NCBI GenBank assembly: GCA_017959225.1
Contig: JAGDBD010000072.1
Coordinates: 1-41,930, forward strand
Length of the DNA stretch: 41,930 bases
From: Fibrobacter sp.
GTDB lineage: Bacteria > Fibrobacterota > Fibrobacteria > Fibrobacterales > Fibrobacteraceae
Reading direction: 5' to 3'
The notes beneath the pieces were generated by a model that had not been told where the DNA came from, searched no databases, and was given only the letters and a program-made list of their open reading frames with translations. The stretch's first letter is position 1. Each line of letters begins with the position of its first letter. Positions 8,601-15,067 of this stretch are shown piece by piece. A program made the translations under genes and the position numbers.

Positions 8601-9581
8601 AACCTCACAAGCATCAGTTCCGATATTCCGGCAGCGACGCTTTACACGTATTACAACATCTTTGACAATTCGTTTGTGACATCCCAGACGATTTCCATCG
8701 AAGATAAGATGGCGCCTGTAATCGCATCGGCGACTCTCCATTACGGCGAGGATTCCAAGCGGGATACGCTCACGGTTACCTTCTCCGAAGAAGTGGATTA
8801 TTCTTCGCTTTCGGGCAAGGACTTCTTTGCCTATATTCACGGCAAGGATACCATTGATTTGAATCCTGTTCAGATGATCTGGTCTTCGGACGGTAAGAGC
8901 GTGCGCTTGGTTTTGCGTGAATCGACAGACGGCATAGTTCCTGGTGATTCTTTGATGATTGTCGCTGGTAAAAAGTCCAAGATTTCGGATATTTACGGGA
9001 ACGAATCGGTGGAGAACGCTTCGCCGGTGGTCATCGGAGGTCTCCTTGGAAAGATCGTCGAATCGGTCAATATGGGCTTCTTCGATCCGGAAAAATATGT
9101 GGAAAACACGCTGAACTCAGTTTCCATTTCTTACGTTTCGAACCAGACTCGAACTTCGGATTTGCGTGATGAAGGAACGCTTGGACATTTGATTTCCCTC
9201 GGGGAACGTTTTGTGCCGCAGCTCGTGGACGGTGCAAAGCTGGATGCCGATGGAAATTATGATCCTTCCGTTCTCGATAGCATTAATCCGGCAGACGTCT
9301 TTGTGAATTTCAGCGTCAGCTACTTTGACAATCTGGGTCAGTATGTGACGGATACGACGTTCAACATTCCGTGTAACAGTGCGGCGTTTGGAACGGATCA
9401 GAACTGCTTGACAACGGACAAAAAGGTTTTTGTGAACTGGAATTACAAGGACCATACCGGTCGCTTGGTGGGCGCTGGAGTCTACATTGTGCAGTTCAAG
9501 CTTGTGGTCCGTTACAAACAGAAGAAGATCCAGGAAGAAATGCGCGACAAGTGGGGCGTTCGTCGTAAAAAGAAAAAATAA
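5613..9581 (+). CDS. Giant secreted protein: propeller-like head, poly-Ser linker, Ig-like repeats
   Basis: ATG 5613 is preceded by GGAGG at good spacing; the frame also has an in-frame TTG at 5595, which is less likely. The 1322-residue product has a signal peptide (to about AFA, residue 22), a 400-residue N-terminal region with repeated short beta motifs that reads like an NHL/propeller fold, and a serine/glycine/aspartate-rich linker (about residues 405-525) with a three-copy 13-residue repeat. The C-terminal half has Ig-like modules with DSDDDGYLDS and DTDGDGALDS loops. It ends in a domain matching that of the preceding protein (two Cys, then GAGVYIVQFKLVV) and a basic RRKKKK tail. Poly-Ser linkers and basic C-termini are known from Fibrobacter surface and cellulolytic proteins. 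A surface or substrate-binding role is inferred. Confidence 0.88.
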   Translation: MNIEKKFLALRWLLVATAFAFADSSDSVTVNTPYNPATGIWIQQVGDLYPSASTTETVYYTRYSSQLSAKSLDYYYDGNGYLKLSNKKLLCRTPGADGIVHHPDGDLLVAGQGNNQVYKVNMNASDTLTSACVTKSVSSGVGSSTYHLMVNPDNSVLWSAGIPGNLVSYAVDSATAGRLEKIRQVKVHGSVTNITTIIWDQTGQAYYTRSSNLGTISRSSSNNAQFGMIVDTTCAISADPCPAKYITALKTKTLIDSLKGAHGASFDEYSNTILLFGDSHIVQIDPTTRKVVADVDLRKYMFPDSLMTGNYSANSAETNGYAIKNSSEIRWLLDQGTADHKGHIFVASNSGHLVFLDYTSNPNKLINNNILIHVQWIDNYLDDLAPIAGAGSNRTSANTNGGTVLSSNSHSSSSAAIYRESSSSVQSSSSKNNSSSSSVGSGSNSSSSSVQKSSSSGTGAGDNPNSSSSGTGTGNDPNSSSSGTGSGNDSGSSSSRSGSGDDDVPGGSSSSVSGGGDDWIPPWVNDSTTYAGLEDEDAETESGADVYPTNDKSDKGDTLVTGGSKLIPVSSESSSGLNTVEINGNTYVTDSTASSTPLPSFGSDASSATGREAVNVGDVIQITLDADKIKDYFGDADSIFVSGSEGLVFVDPSNPSDPSANIAVPVTGSDISIWVSADTVVSVGSIYFTDKDGHLIIFDGINFYDAIPKAETGYIQDSDDDGYLDSLEVILADTIPSAISVTGLAIVVNGDTLDVTSAITVSGSRIYASAEGLSLETDKFPEDARVIITYTSESGTSYRRDTGLLQLGSHVIKQAYAIRNKSGKDSLFIEFNIDIIPADLNSPEMIVWLNGMGFDLDEVKVYLPTKNMIILVGDSLGLNGSTDYVTLAPAATFHNLSFIATTEYERQVPVTVTDRYPSATSVQYYDTDGDGALDSISVQFSSKVSAEDLQNYYFSFPWYSSRGLLIELQALPRDLILSSDGMSVGWVVKSNVNVASNLTSISSDIPAATLYTYYNIFDNSFVTSQTISIEDKMAPVIASATLHYGEDSKRDTLTVTFSEEVDYSSLSGKDFFAYIHGKDTIDLNPVQMIWSSDGKSVRLVLRESTDGIVPGDSLMIVAGKKSKISDIYGNESVENASPVVIGGLLGKIVESVNMGFFDPEKYVENTLNSVSISYVSNQTRTSDLRDEGTLGHLISLGERFVPQLVDGAKLDADGNYDPSVLDSINPADVFVNFSVSYFDNLGQYVTDTTFNIPCNSAAFGTDQNCLTTDKKVFVNWNYKDHTGRLVGAGVYIVQFKLVVRYKQKKIQEEMRDKWGVRRKKKK
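6969..7085 (+). repeat. Three tandem 39-bp repeats in the Ser-rich linker
   Basis: Three in-frame 39-base units (6969-7007, 7008-7046, 7047-7085) encode SSSSGTGAGDNPN-like 13-residue blocks. Units differ by a few bases. They lie within a longer serine-rich stretch, where copy number could change by slippage without breaking the frame. Confidence 0.8.
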
Positions 9582-9609
9582 GGACAATTCTCTTTCCTAT
9601 ATTTTTCAT

Positions 9610-10368
9610 ATGCTTCAAATTGGAAAAACGGAATCTGCTCTGAATGCGGCAATCGAAAAACGCGGCGCTCTGTTCGCCGTGTTGCTCGACCCCGATACCT
9701 CTGACGATACAGCTCTTTTGAAAGCGGGTGCTCTTGCCGCTGAAAACGGTGCGGACCTGCTTCTTGTGGGCGGATCGTTCATGGGAAACTTCAAGTTGCC
9801 GGCTCAAGTGGCTGCGCTTAAAAAGGAAGTTCCGCTTCCGGTAATTCTTTTTCCGGGTGGAGCGTCTCAGGTGGTTCCCGGTTTTGATGCGATCCTTTTC
9901 ACGACTCTCGTTTCGGGACGCAATCCGAATTATCTGATCGATGAACAGGTTAGGGGTGGTGTCCTTGTGCGCTCCCTTGGCATGGAAGCGATTCCGACTG
10001 CCTATGAATTGATCAACAGCGGCAAGTCAACGGCTGTGGAATATATCAGTAACACGTCTCCGATTCCGGCGAACAAGCCCAAGCTTTCCATGGTGCATTC
10101 CATTGCAGCGGAACTCATGGGCATGCGCTACGTGTATTTGGAAGCGGGCTCTGGCGCAGAAACGCCTGTGCCTGTGGAACATATCGCTTACACGCGAAAA
10201 GCGACTCAGATGACGATTATAACGGGCGGTGGAATCCGCGAACCGGAAACCGCTCATGCTCGGGTTGTTGCAGGTGCGCAAATCATTGTGACGGGCACTC
10301 TTTGGGAAAAGGTAAAAGACCCTGTTCTGCTTCAGGAATTCGCAGCGTCAATCCACGTAAAAGGTTAA
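9610..10368 (+). CDS. Geranylgeranylglyceryl phosphate synthase family protein
   Basis: The 252-residue protein is a TIM-barrel prenyltransferase of the GGGPS/PcrB family, which joins a polyprenyl diphosphate to sn-glycerol-1-phosphate to form an ether lipid precursor. Visible motifs are LLDPDT near the N-terminus (phosphate/metal site), LLLVGGS, YLEAGSGAETPV, and the glycine-rich TGGGIR near the C-terminus. Length fits bacterial group II enzymes (about 240-260). The frame is open upstream to 9487 but that stretch overlaps the previous gene in another frame, so ATG 9610 is used. TATATT (9598-9603) lies 6 bases before the ATG and there is no Shine-Dalgarno. The gene ends at a strong terminator. 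Prenyl chain length and the physiological lipid are not readable from sequence. Confidence 0.9.
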   Translation: MLQIGKTESALNAAIEKRGALFAVLLDPDTSDDTALLKAGALAAENGADLLLVGGSFMGNFKLPAQVAALKKEVPLPVILFPGGASQVVPGFDAILFTTLVSGRNPNYLIDEQVRGGVLVRSLGMEAIPTAYELINSGKSTAVEYISNTSPIPANKPKLSMVHSIAAELMGMRYVYLEAGSGAETPVPVEHIAYTRKATQMTIITGGGIREPETAHARVVAGAQIIVTGTLWEKVKDPVLLQEFAASIHVKG

Positions 10369-10396
10369 CATTTTTTCTCTGATTTGAGTATTTTTT

Positions 10397-10428
10397 CTCC
10401 GAAGGTATTTTCTCTTCGGAGTTTTTTT
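10397..10428 (+). terminator. Rho-independent terminator abutting the next start codon
   Basis: Stem CTCCGAAG (10397-10404) pairs with CTTCGGAG (10414-10421) across a 9-base loop and is followed directly by seven T. It terminates the GGGPS gene. The ATG of the next gene begins at 10429, immediately after the T run, and the CGGAG of the 3' arm is the only Shine-Dalgarno-like sequence for that gene. Confidence 0.85.
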
Positions 10429-10665
10429 ATGGATAAGAAAATCGTTTTGACGTATGCGCTTCGCATACTCGGAGTTCTGCTTGTGCTTGTGTATTTCTTC
10501 GGCCATCCGATGCTCAATCGCATGTTCCCGGGATTTCCGATTTCATCGCTGAACTACTTCTTTTACGCAGGATTGCTTTGCTACTTGATCGGAGCCGTTC
10601 TCTATTATGTGTTCAATCGCAAGACGCTGAAAAAAATAGCGAAGGACGATGAGGACGGACTATGA
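10429..10665 (+). CDS. Small two-pass membrane protein at the head of an ABC operon
   Basis: The 78-residue product has two hydrophobic helices (about residues 8-28 and 40-62) and a charged C-terminal tail (KKIAKDDEDG). It overlaps the ABC ATPase gene by 4 bases (ATGA), a sign of translational coupling, so it is probably an accessory subunit of that transporter. The ORF could extend to a TTG at 10384, but this would run through the terminator hairpin, so ATG 10429 is preferred. It is not recognised as a known family. The position of a terminator right against the start codon is unusual. Confidence 0.72.
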   Translation: MDKKIVLTYALRILGVLLVLVYFFGHPMLNRMFPGFPISSLNYFFYAGLLCYLIGAVLYYVFNRKTLKKIAKDDEDGL

Positions 10666-11576
10666 TCCAAGTGGAGAATCTCCAAAAAACTTACCATTCG
10701 GGATTTTTCATGCGCCCCAAAAAGGCGCTTTCCGATGTGTCGTTTCACGTGCCGAAGGGCGTGATTTACGGTTTCATCGGTCCGAACGGCGCTGGTAAAT
10801 CGACGACCATCAAGCTTTTGACCGGCCTTCTTCGCAAGGACTCGGGAAAGATTCTTGTCGCTGGTTTTGACCCGTCAAAAGTGGAAAGCCGTAAACATTT
10901 GGGATATTCTCCGGAACAACCGTATTTTTACGATTATCTCACCGGGCGAGAATTGATGCGGTTTTATGGACGCTTGAACGGTTTGGATGGGAAGATCCTT
11001 GAAGACCGCATTACGTGGGCTTTGTCTCTTTTGAATGCCAACAAGGATTGGATCGACCGCAGGCTGCGCACTTATTCTAAAGGAATGATGCAGCGGGTGG
11101 GCATTGCCCAAGCAATTCTTTCTAAACCGGAACTTTTGATTCTCGACGAACCTATGAGCGGACTAGATCCGGTGGGTCGTAAAGACGTTCGTGAAGCGAT
11201 TCTTTCTTTGAATCGGGACGGAGTCACTGTTTTCTATTCTAGCCATTTGCTTTCGGATGTGGAAACCATCAGCCACCGTGTAGCGATGATCGTGGGCGGA
11301 AAAATTGTCCGCGAAGGAACGGTGGACGACATCACTTCCAATTCGTCCGCTGAATATCACGTTCATGTGGCCTTTGACATTCCAAGTGCCGATTTGCCGC
11401 AAGATGTAAAACCTCAGGGAACGACTCCCCGGGAATGGGTTTGCAAAAATGCAGAAGCCCGTGACCGATTCCTCGATTTCTGTCTCAAGTCCGGGCTTCC
11501 GGTAGAACGCATCGAACATCAGCGTCCGAGCCTTGAAGATATTTTGACAGAGGAGATTGCTCGTGCAGAACATTAA
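10662..11576 (+). CDS. ABC transporter ATP-binding protein (ABC-2/Gld-type)
   Basis: The 304-residue protein is an ABC ATPase with Walker A GPNGAGKS (residues 40-47), signature YSKGMMQRV and Walker B LLILDEPMSGLDP, all intact, and a switch His in SSHLLSD. A 75-residue C-terminal extension follows, as in CcmA/NatA/GldA-type ATPases that partner ABC-2 permeases. It overlaps the small membrane protein gene before it by 4 bases and the permease gene after it, so the three form one unit. Substrate cannot be told; drug/Na+ export, polysaccharide export or gliding-type systems all use this family. Confidence 0.93.
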   Translation: MIQVENLQKTYHSGFFMRPKKALSDVSFHVPKGVIYGFIGPNGAGKSTTIKLLTGLLRKDSGKILVAGFDPSKVESRKHLGYSPEQPYFYDYLTGRELMRFYGRLNGLDGKILEDRITWALSLLNANKDWIDRRLRTYSKGMMQRVGIAQAILSKPELLILDEPMSGLDPVGRKDVREAILSLNRDGVTVFYSSHLLSDVETISHRVAMIVGGKIVREGTVDDITSNSSAEYHVHVAFDIPSADLPQDVKPQGTTPREWVCKNAEARDRFLDFCLKSGLPVERIEHQRPSLEDILTEEIARAEH

Positions 11577-12366
11577 AAACATTGGAATCATTGCGTTGAA
11601 CACCTTTCGCGAATCCGTGCGGAACAAGGTGCTGTACAACATTGTATTCCTTGCGATTGCGCTCGCCTTTTTTAGCATTTTGCTCGGGGAATGGTCGGTT
11701 TTTGATCGCGCTCATGTGATTAAATCCACAACGCTCAGCATCATGTCGATTTCCGGGCTTTTGATTTCAGTCTTTGTGGGCATTAGCCTTGTACAAAAGG
11801 AAATTCAAGGCCGTACGGTTTTGACTCTTCTTTCTAAACCCATAAGCCGCGCGGTGTTTATCGTTGGAAAATACCTGGGGCTTCTGGGAGTGATCGCTGT
11901 GCATCTAGCGCTTTTGACAGGCGTTTACTACGTGATTCTTGTATTGACGGGCTCAAATCCGACTGCGTCCCTATTGCTTGCTGTATATTTGATTTTTTGC
12001 GAAATGGCGATTGTCGTTGCGGTGGCACTTCTTTTTTCTACCTTTTCGAGCCCTGTCCTTTCGGCGCTTTTTACCATTGGCATTTACATTGCCGGACGCC
12101 TTTCTAACGAACTCCTGGAGCAGGTGACTTTTGTGCGCCGTATGGGTGAAATCGACGGTGGTGAAGCGGTGCTCCTTGAAAAAGTGGCAGGCGTGATCCA
12201 TGCGATTTTCCCGGGACTTTACCGGTTTGATATTTCTGCTTATGTGGTGCATGGGATTGCACTTCCGCCCCATTACATCTTTTGGAACAGCTTGTACGCT
12301 CTGGGCTATATCGGAGTGTTCCTTGCGGTTGCCAGCTGGTGGTTTAGCCGGAGGGATTTCGTATGA
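11563..12366 (+). CDS. ABC-2 type permease
   Basis: GTG 11563 is chosen because AGGAG lies 7 bases before it; an in-frame TTG at 11557 is too close to that site. The 267-residue product has an N-terminal helix after a short cytoplasmic segment (FRESVRNKVLYN), then about five more membrane segments, in line with ABC-2 permeases of the NatB/GldF group. It overlaps the end of the ATPase gene by 14 bases and its stop codon overlaps the start of the PilT-like gene, so the downstream genes are translationally coupled to the transporter. Confidence 0.88.
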   Translation: MQNIKNIGIIALNTFRESVRNKVLYNIVFLAIALAFFSILLGEWSVFDRAHVIKSTTLSIMSISGLLISVFVGISLVQKEIQGRTVLTLLSKPISRAVFIVGKYLGLLGVIAVHLALLTGVYYVILVLTGSNPTASLLLAVYLIFCEMAIVVAVALLFSTFSSPVLSALFTIGIYIAGRLSNELLEQVTFVRRMGEIDGGEAVLLEKVAGVIHAIFPGLYRFDISAYVVHGIALPPHYIFWNSLYALGYIGVFLAVASWWFSRRDFV

Positions 12367-14030
12367 TGACGACAAACCAAATTATGGCAAAGGTTCTGTT
12401 TTCGAACAATCTGGTTTCGGAAAAACAGATCCAAGAATACTGGGGAAAAATCGATGCATCCCATGATTTGGGAGCGTTGCTGCTTGCCGCCGGAATTCTT
12501 GACGCTCAGACTTATGCCGCGGTTTCGCAATACGTGAAGGATTTGGAAGTAAAGCTTCGGGCTGCGGAAGAAGCGAAGACCGCTCCGAAACCGGCGCCTG
12601 CACCCAGCGCCCCTCAGTCTCCCAAACCTGCGGCCTCCGCTTTTGAACGTCCAAAGGCGCAAACCCCCAAAGCTCCCGCTCCGCAGGCATCCCCGAAGCC
12701 CGTTCCTTCTGCAGAAGCGCCAAAGCCTTCCGTGGAAGAAGAAAAACCTTTGGCCCTCGAAGGCAACAATCCTTATGGGAATTCTAGTGCCACAAGCGTT
12801 CAAATTGAAAAAGTCGAAGGCTTGGAACAGACAAGCATTGCGACAGCTGTAATCGCTCCGACCGAAGAACTGGAAGCGGATTCCGAAAAGACGGAAGACG
12901 AGGTTCTCCCGGATCGTTTTGAAATTGAAACCGGTGAAGGAACGATTGACGTTCCGGCAGAACTTTCGACAGAAAATTCTTTGGCAGAAATCCTTGCCTT
13001 TGCACGTAAGTTCAACGCCACAGACGTTTACCTTTCGGAAACCTCTCCGATTGCAATGCGCATTTGCGGAACTTTGAATTATGTGAACGAAAAGCCCTTT
13101 GAAGTTTCGCAACTTTCGAAGCTTTTATCCGAAGCAAAACAAGGTTTTGCCGACGGTTACGAACCTGTTGTGGGCGTGGATTTTAGCAAGTCCTTTGCAC
13201 TTGCCGGTGCGGGTCGAAACCGTTTGACCGTTACGTGGAACGAAACCGTTCCGACTCTTGCTATCCGCGTCATTTCTGCGGAATCGATTCCTTTGGATAA
13301 GCTTTATTTGCCGCCTTTCTGTGCCGATTTTTTGAAGCTGCGCCACGGCCTTGTTCTGATTGTTGGACCTTCGGGAAGCGGGCGTTCCACAACGGTCGGC
13401 GCTTTTGGAGAAGCCCTTTCCAAAGAACGGCATGTACTTTTAGAGTCTATTGAAAAGCCGATAGAACGTTTGCTTCAGAATGCAAATGGAATGACCGTAC
13501 AAAAAGAAGTCGGTTTGCATGTAACGTCGGGAGTTTCGGCTTTGCACGATGCTGTTTTGTCTGGTGCAGGGGTGATCCTTTTTGATCACATGGAAACCGT
13601 AGAAGAACTTTGGGCCGCTTTGCAGGCGTCTTCTGCCGGAGCCCTCGTGTTTGCTGTGACTGCGGGGAATGACGTTTATGGTTTGCTTTCCCGCTTGTTC
13701 AGTGCGGCTGCAGATCGTGAAGCGGAACTTGCAGCAGCCCTTTCGGATGAACTCAAAGGCGTGATCGTTCAGCATTTGATTCCGGTGATCGATAATCAGG
13801 GTCAGGTTCTTGCTGTGGAAGCCTTGAAAGTGACATCTTCCATTGCGAATTTGATCCGTCGTCGAGAACTGATACAGCTTCCGGCTGCGATTGCAGCAGC
13901 AAAAAATACAGGCCTCAGCCTGGATGATTCCTTGCAGAGCCTTGTGGAATCCGGGTACATTCGCGGTGAAGATGCTTGGCAGCGTTCCTTGAACCGTCGC
14001 CGTTTTGCGGCGTACCGTCCTAAAAAATAA
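12363..14030 (+). CDS. PilT-like ATPase with degenerate catalytic motifs
   Basis: The 555-residue protein has three parts. Residues 1-65 resemble the small N-terminal domain of GspE/PilB ATPases (LLAAGILDAQTY). Residues 70-200 are a Pro/Ala/Glu-rich linker. Residues 205-555 are PilT-like, including the C-terminal IRRRELIQLP segment. The nucleotide site is eroded: Walker A is GPSGSGRST with Arg341 in place of Lys, the Asp box reads IEKPIE rather than (I/V)EDPIE, the Walker B region reads VILFDHMET instead of a GEMRD-like motif, and the HTxHTN His box is replaced by AVTAGND. ATP hydrolysis is therefore doubtful; a structural or regulatory partner of the next ATPase is more likely. ATG 12363 overlaps the permease stop; ATG 12366 is equally possible. 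No pilin or pilus genes are nearby. Confidence 0.85.
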   Translation: MMTTNQIMAKVLFSNNLVSEKQIQEYWGKIDASHDLGALLLAAGILDAQTYAAVSQYVKDLEVKLRAAEEAKTAPKPAPAPSAPQSPKPAASAFERPKAQTPKAPAPQASPKPVPSAEAPKPSVEEEKPLALEGNNPYGNSSATSVQIEKVEGLEQTSIATAVIAPTEELEADSEKTEDEVLPDRFEIETGEGTIDVPAELSTENSLAEILAFARKFNATDVYLSETSPIAMRICGTLNYVNEKPFEVSQLSKLLSEAKQGFADGYEPVVGVDFSKSFALAGAGRNRLTVTWNETVPTLAIRVISAESIPLDKLYLPPFCADFLKLRHGLVLIVGPSGSGRSTTVGAFGEALSKERHVLLESIEKPIERLLQNANGMTVQKEVGLHVTSGVSALHDAVLSGAGVILFDHMETVEELWAALQASSAGALVFAVTAGNDVYGLLSRLFSAAADREAELAAALSDELKGVIVQHLIPVIDNQGQVLAVEALKVTSSIANLIRRRELIQLPAAIAAAKNTGLSLDDSLQSLVESGYIRGEDAWQRSLNRRRFAAYRPKK

Positions 14031-14039
14031 GGGGTGAGC

Positions 14040-15047
14040 ATGGCGAATTCTATGGAAACTTTTTTGAATTACGCATTGCAGGTCGGTGCGTCGGATTTGA
14101 TTTTGTCCGAGGGCCTTGTGCCTGCTGTTCGTGTGTCAGGGCTTGTCCGCCAAGTTCCGGATGCGTCCAAATTGGAATTTGGCGATTTGGAAAAATTCTT
14201 GGGACCTTTGGACGGAGAAAATGGCGCGTTCCGCGGAGGACCTTGGGCCGATATGGAATGGCGCGTACGCTATTCCCGTGAAGCGTTTGGAAAAATGGCG
14301 ATTCTCCATCCGGTTGGAATGGACGCTCCGAGCCTTGCTTCGCTTTCTGTGCCTGAATCCGTAATGAGCCTTCTTGGCGTGAGTTCGGGCATAGTCCTTT
14401 TTGCTGGTCCCACTTCTTGCGGAAAAACGACTACGGCTTCGGCTTATGTTTCGGAACTTTGTACGCAAAAGATTTTGCGGGCGAGCTTTTTGGAAGGAAT
14501 TTCGGAATACCGGTTGCAGACCGGTCAGAGCCTTGTCAAGAAGAATCGGGCGAAGGTTTCTTTAGCCGATGAAATCGCTCAAAACGTGCGTTCGGGAACG
14601 GATCTTTTTTGGCTTGGAGATCTGCCGTTAGAATCTTGCGTTCCTATGCTCAAAGCCGCAGAATCGGGAGCTCTTGTCGTTGCAACGGTCAGCGCCGGCA
14701 GCGCAAAGGACGTTCTGACATACTTGCTCGCATCGGAAACTTCCGAAAATAAAAAGCTCGCTCAGACGCTTTTGGCCGCGAACTTAAAAGCGATCGTGAC
14801 GCAAAGGCTTATTCCTTCTGCGGACGGAACATCCCTTGTGCCTGCGTGGGAAGTCCTTTACAACGATACGAATATCGCACCGTTGATCCATTCGGGCGAA
14901 TATTACAAGGTTCCTCAGGCAATGCGTTCCGCTGTTTCGGAAGGGGCTCTTCCCTTAGACGATTCCCTTCTCGCTTTGGTAAAGGAAAACCGCATTACGA
15001 AGGAAGTGGCTCGTCTTTACGCAGTTGACGAAACCCATTTTCTGTAA
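14040..15047 (+). CDS. Second PilT-like ATPase, partly degenerate
   Basis: The 335-residue protein starts at ATG 14040 behind AAGGGG; a GTG at 14034 is an alternative. It has the PilT N-terminal motif GASDLIL, an intact Walker A GPTSCGKTT (Lys129), but FLEGISEYR where an Asp box should be, LFWLGDLPLES in the Walker B position (no GEMRD), and VVATVSAGS instead of the His box. Nucleotide binding is plausible, hydrolysis uncertain. It follows the first PilT-like gene by 9 bases, so the two probably act together as a hetero-oligomer. PilT family proteins are hexameric motors for type IV pilus retraction or gliding; here the partners are an ABC-2 transporter and an outer membrane protein instead. 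Confidence 0.83.
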   Translation: MANSMETFLNYALQVGASDLILSEGLVPAVRVSGLVRQVPDASKLEFGDLEKFLGPLDGENGAFRGGPWADMEWRVRYSREAFGKMAILHPVGMDAPSLASLSVPESVMSLLGVSSGIVLFAGPTSCGKTTTASAYVSELCTQKILRASFLEGISEYRLQTGQSLVKKNRAKVSLADEIAQNVRSGTDLFWLGDLPLESCVPMLKAAESGALVVATVSAGSAKDVLTYLLASETSENKKLAQTLLAANLKAIVTQRLIPSADGTSLVPAWEVLYNDTNIAPLIHSGEYYKVPQAMRSAVSEGALPLDDSLLALVKENRITKEVARLYAVDETHFL

Positions 15048-15067
15048 AGGTTAAAGGAGAACGGTCC

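Noticed and set aside
8031..8840. 269-codon minus-strand ORF
   Set aside because: Antisense to the giant secreted protein; Arg/His-rich text typical of reverse frames.
9487..9609. Upstream extension of the GGGPS gene
   Set aside because: Overlaps the 3' end of the preceding gene in another frame and lacks family similarity.
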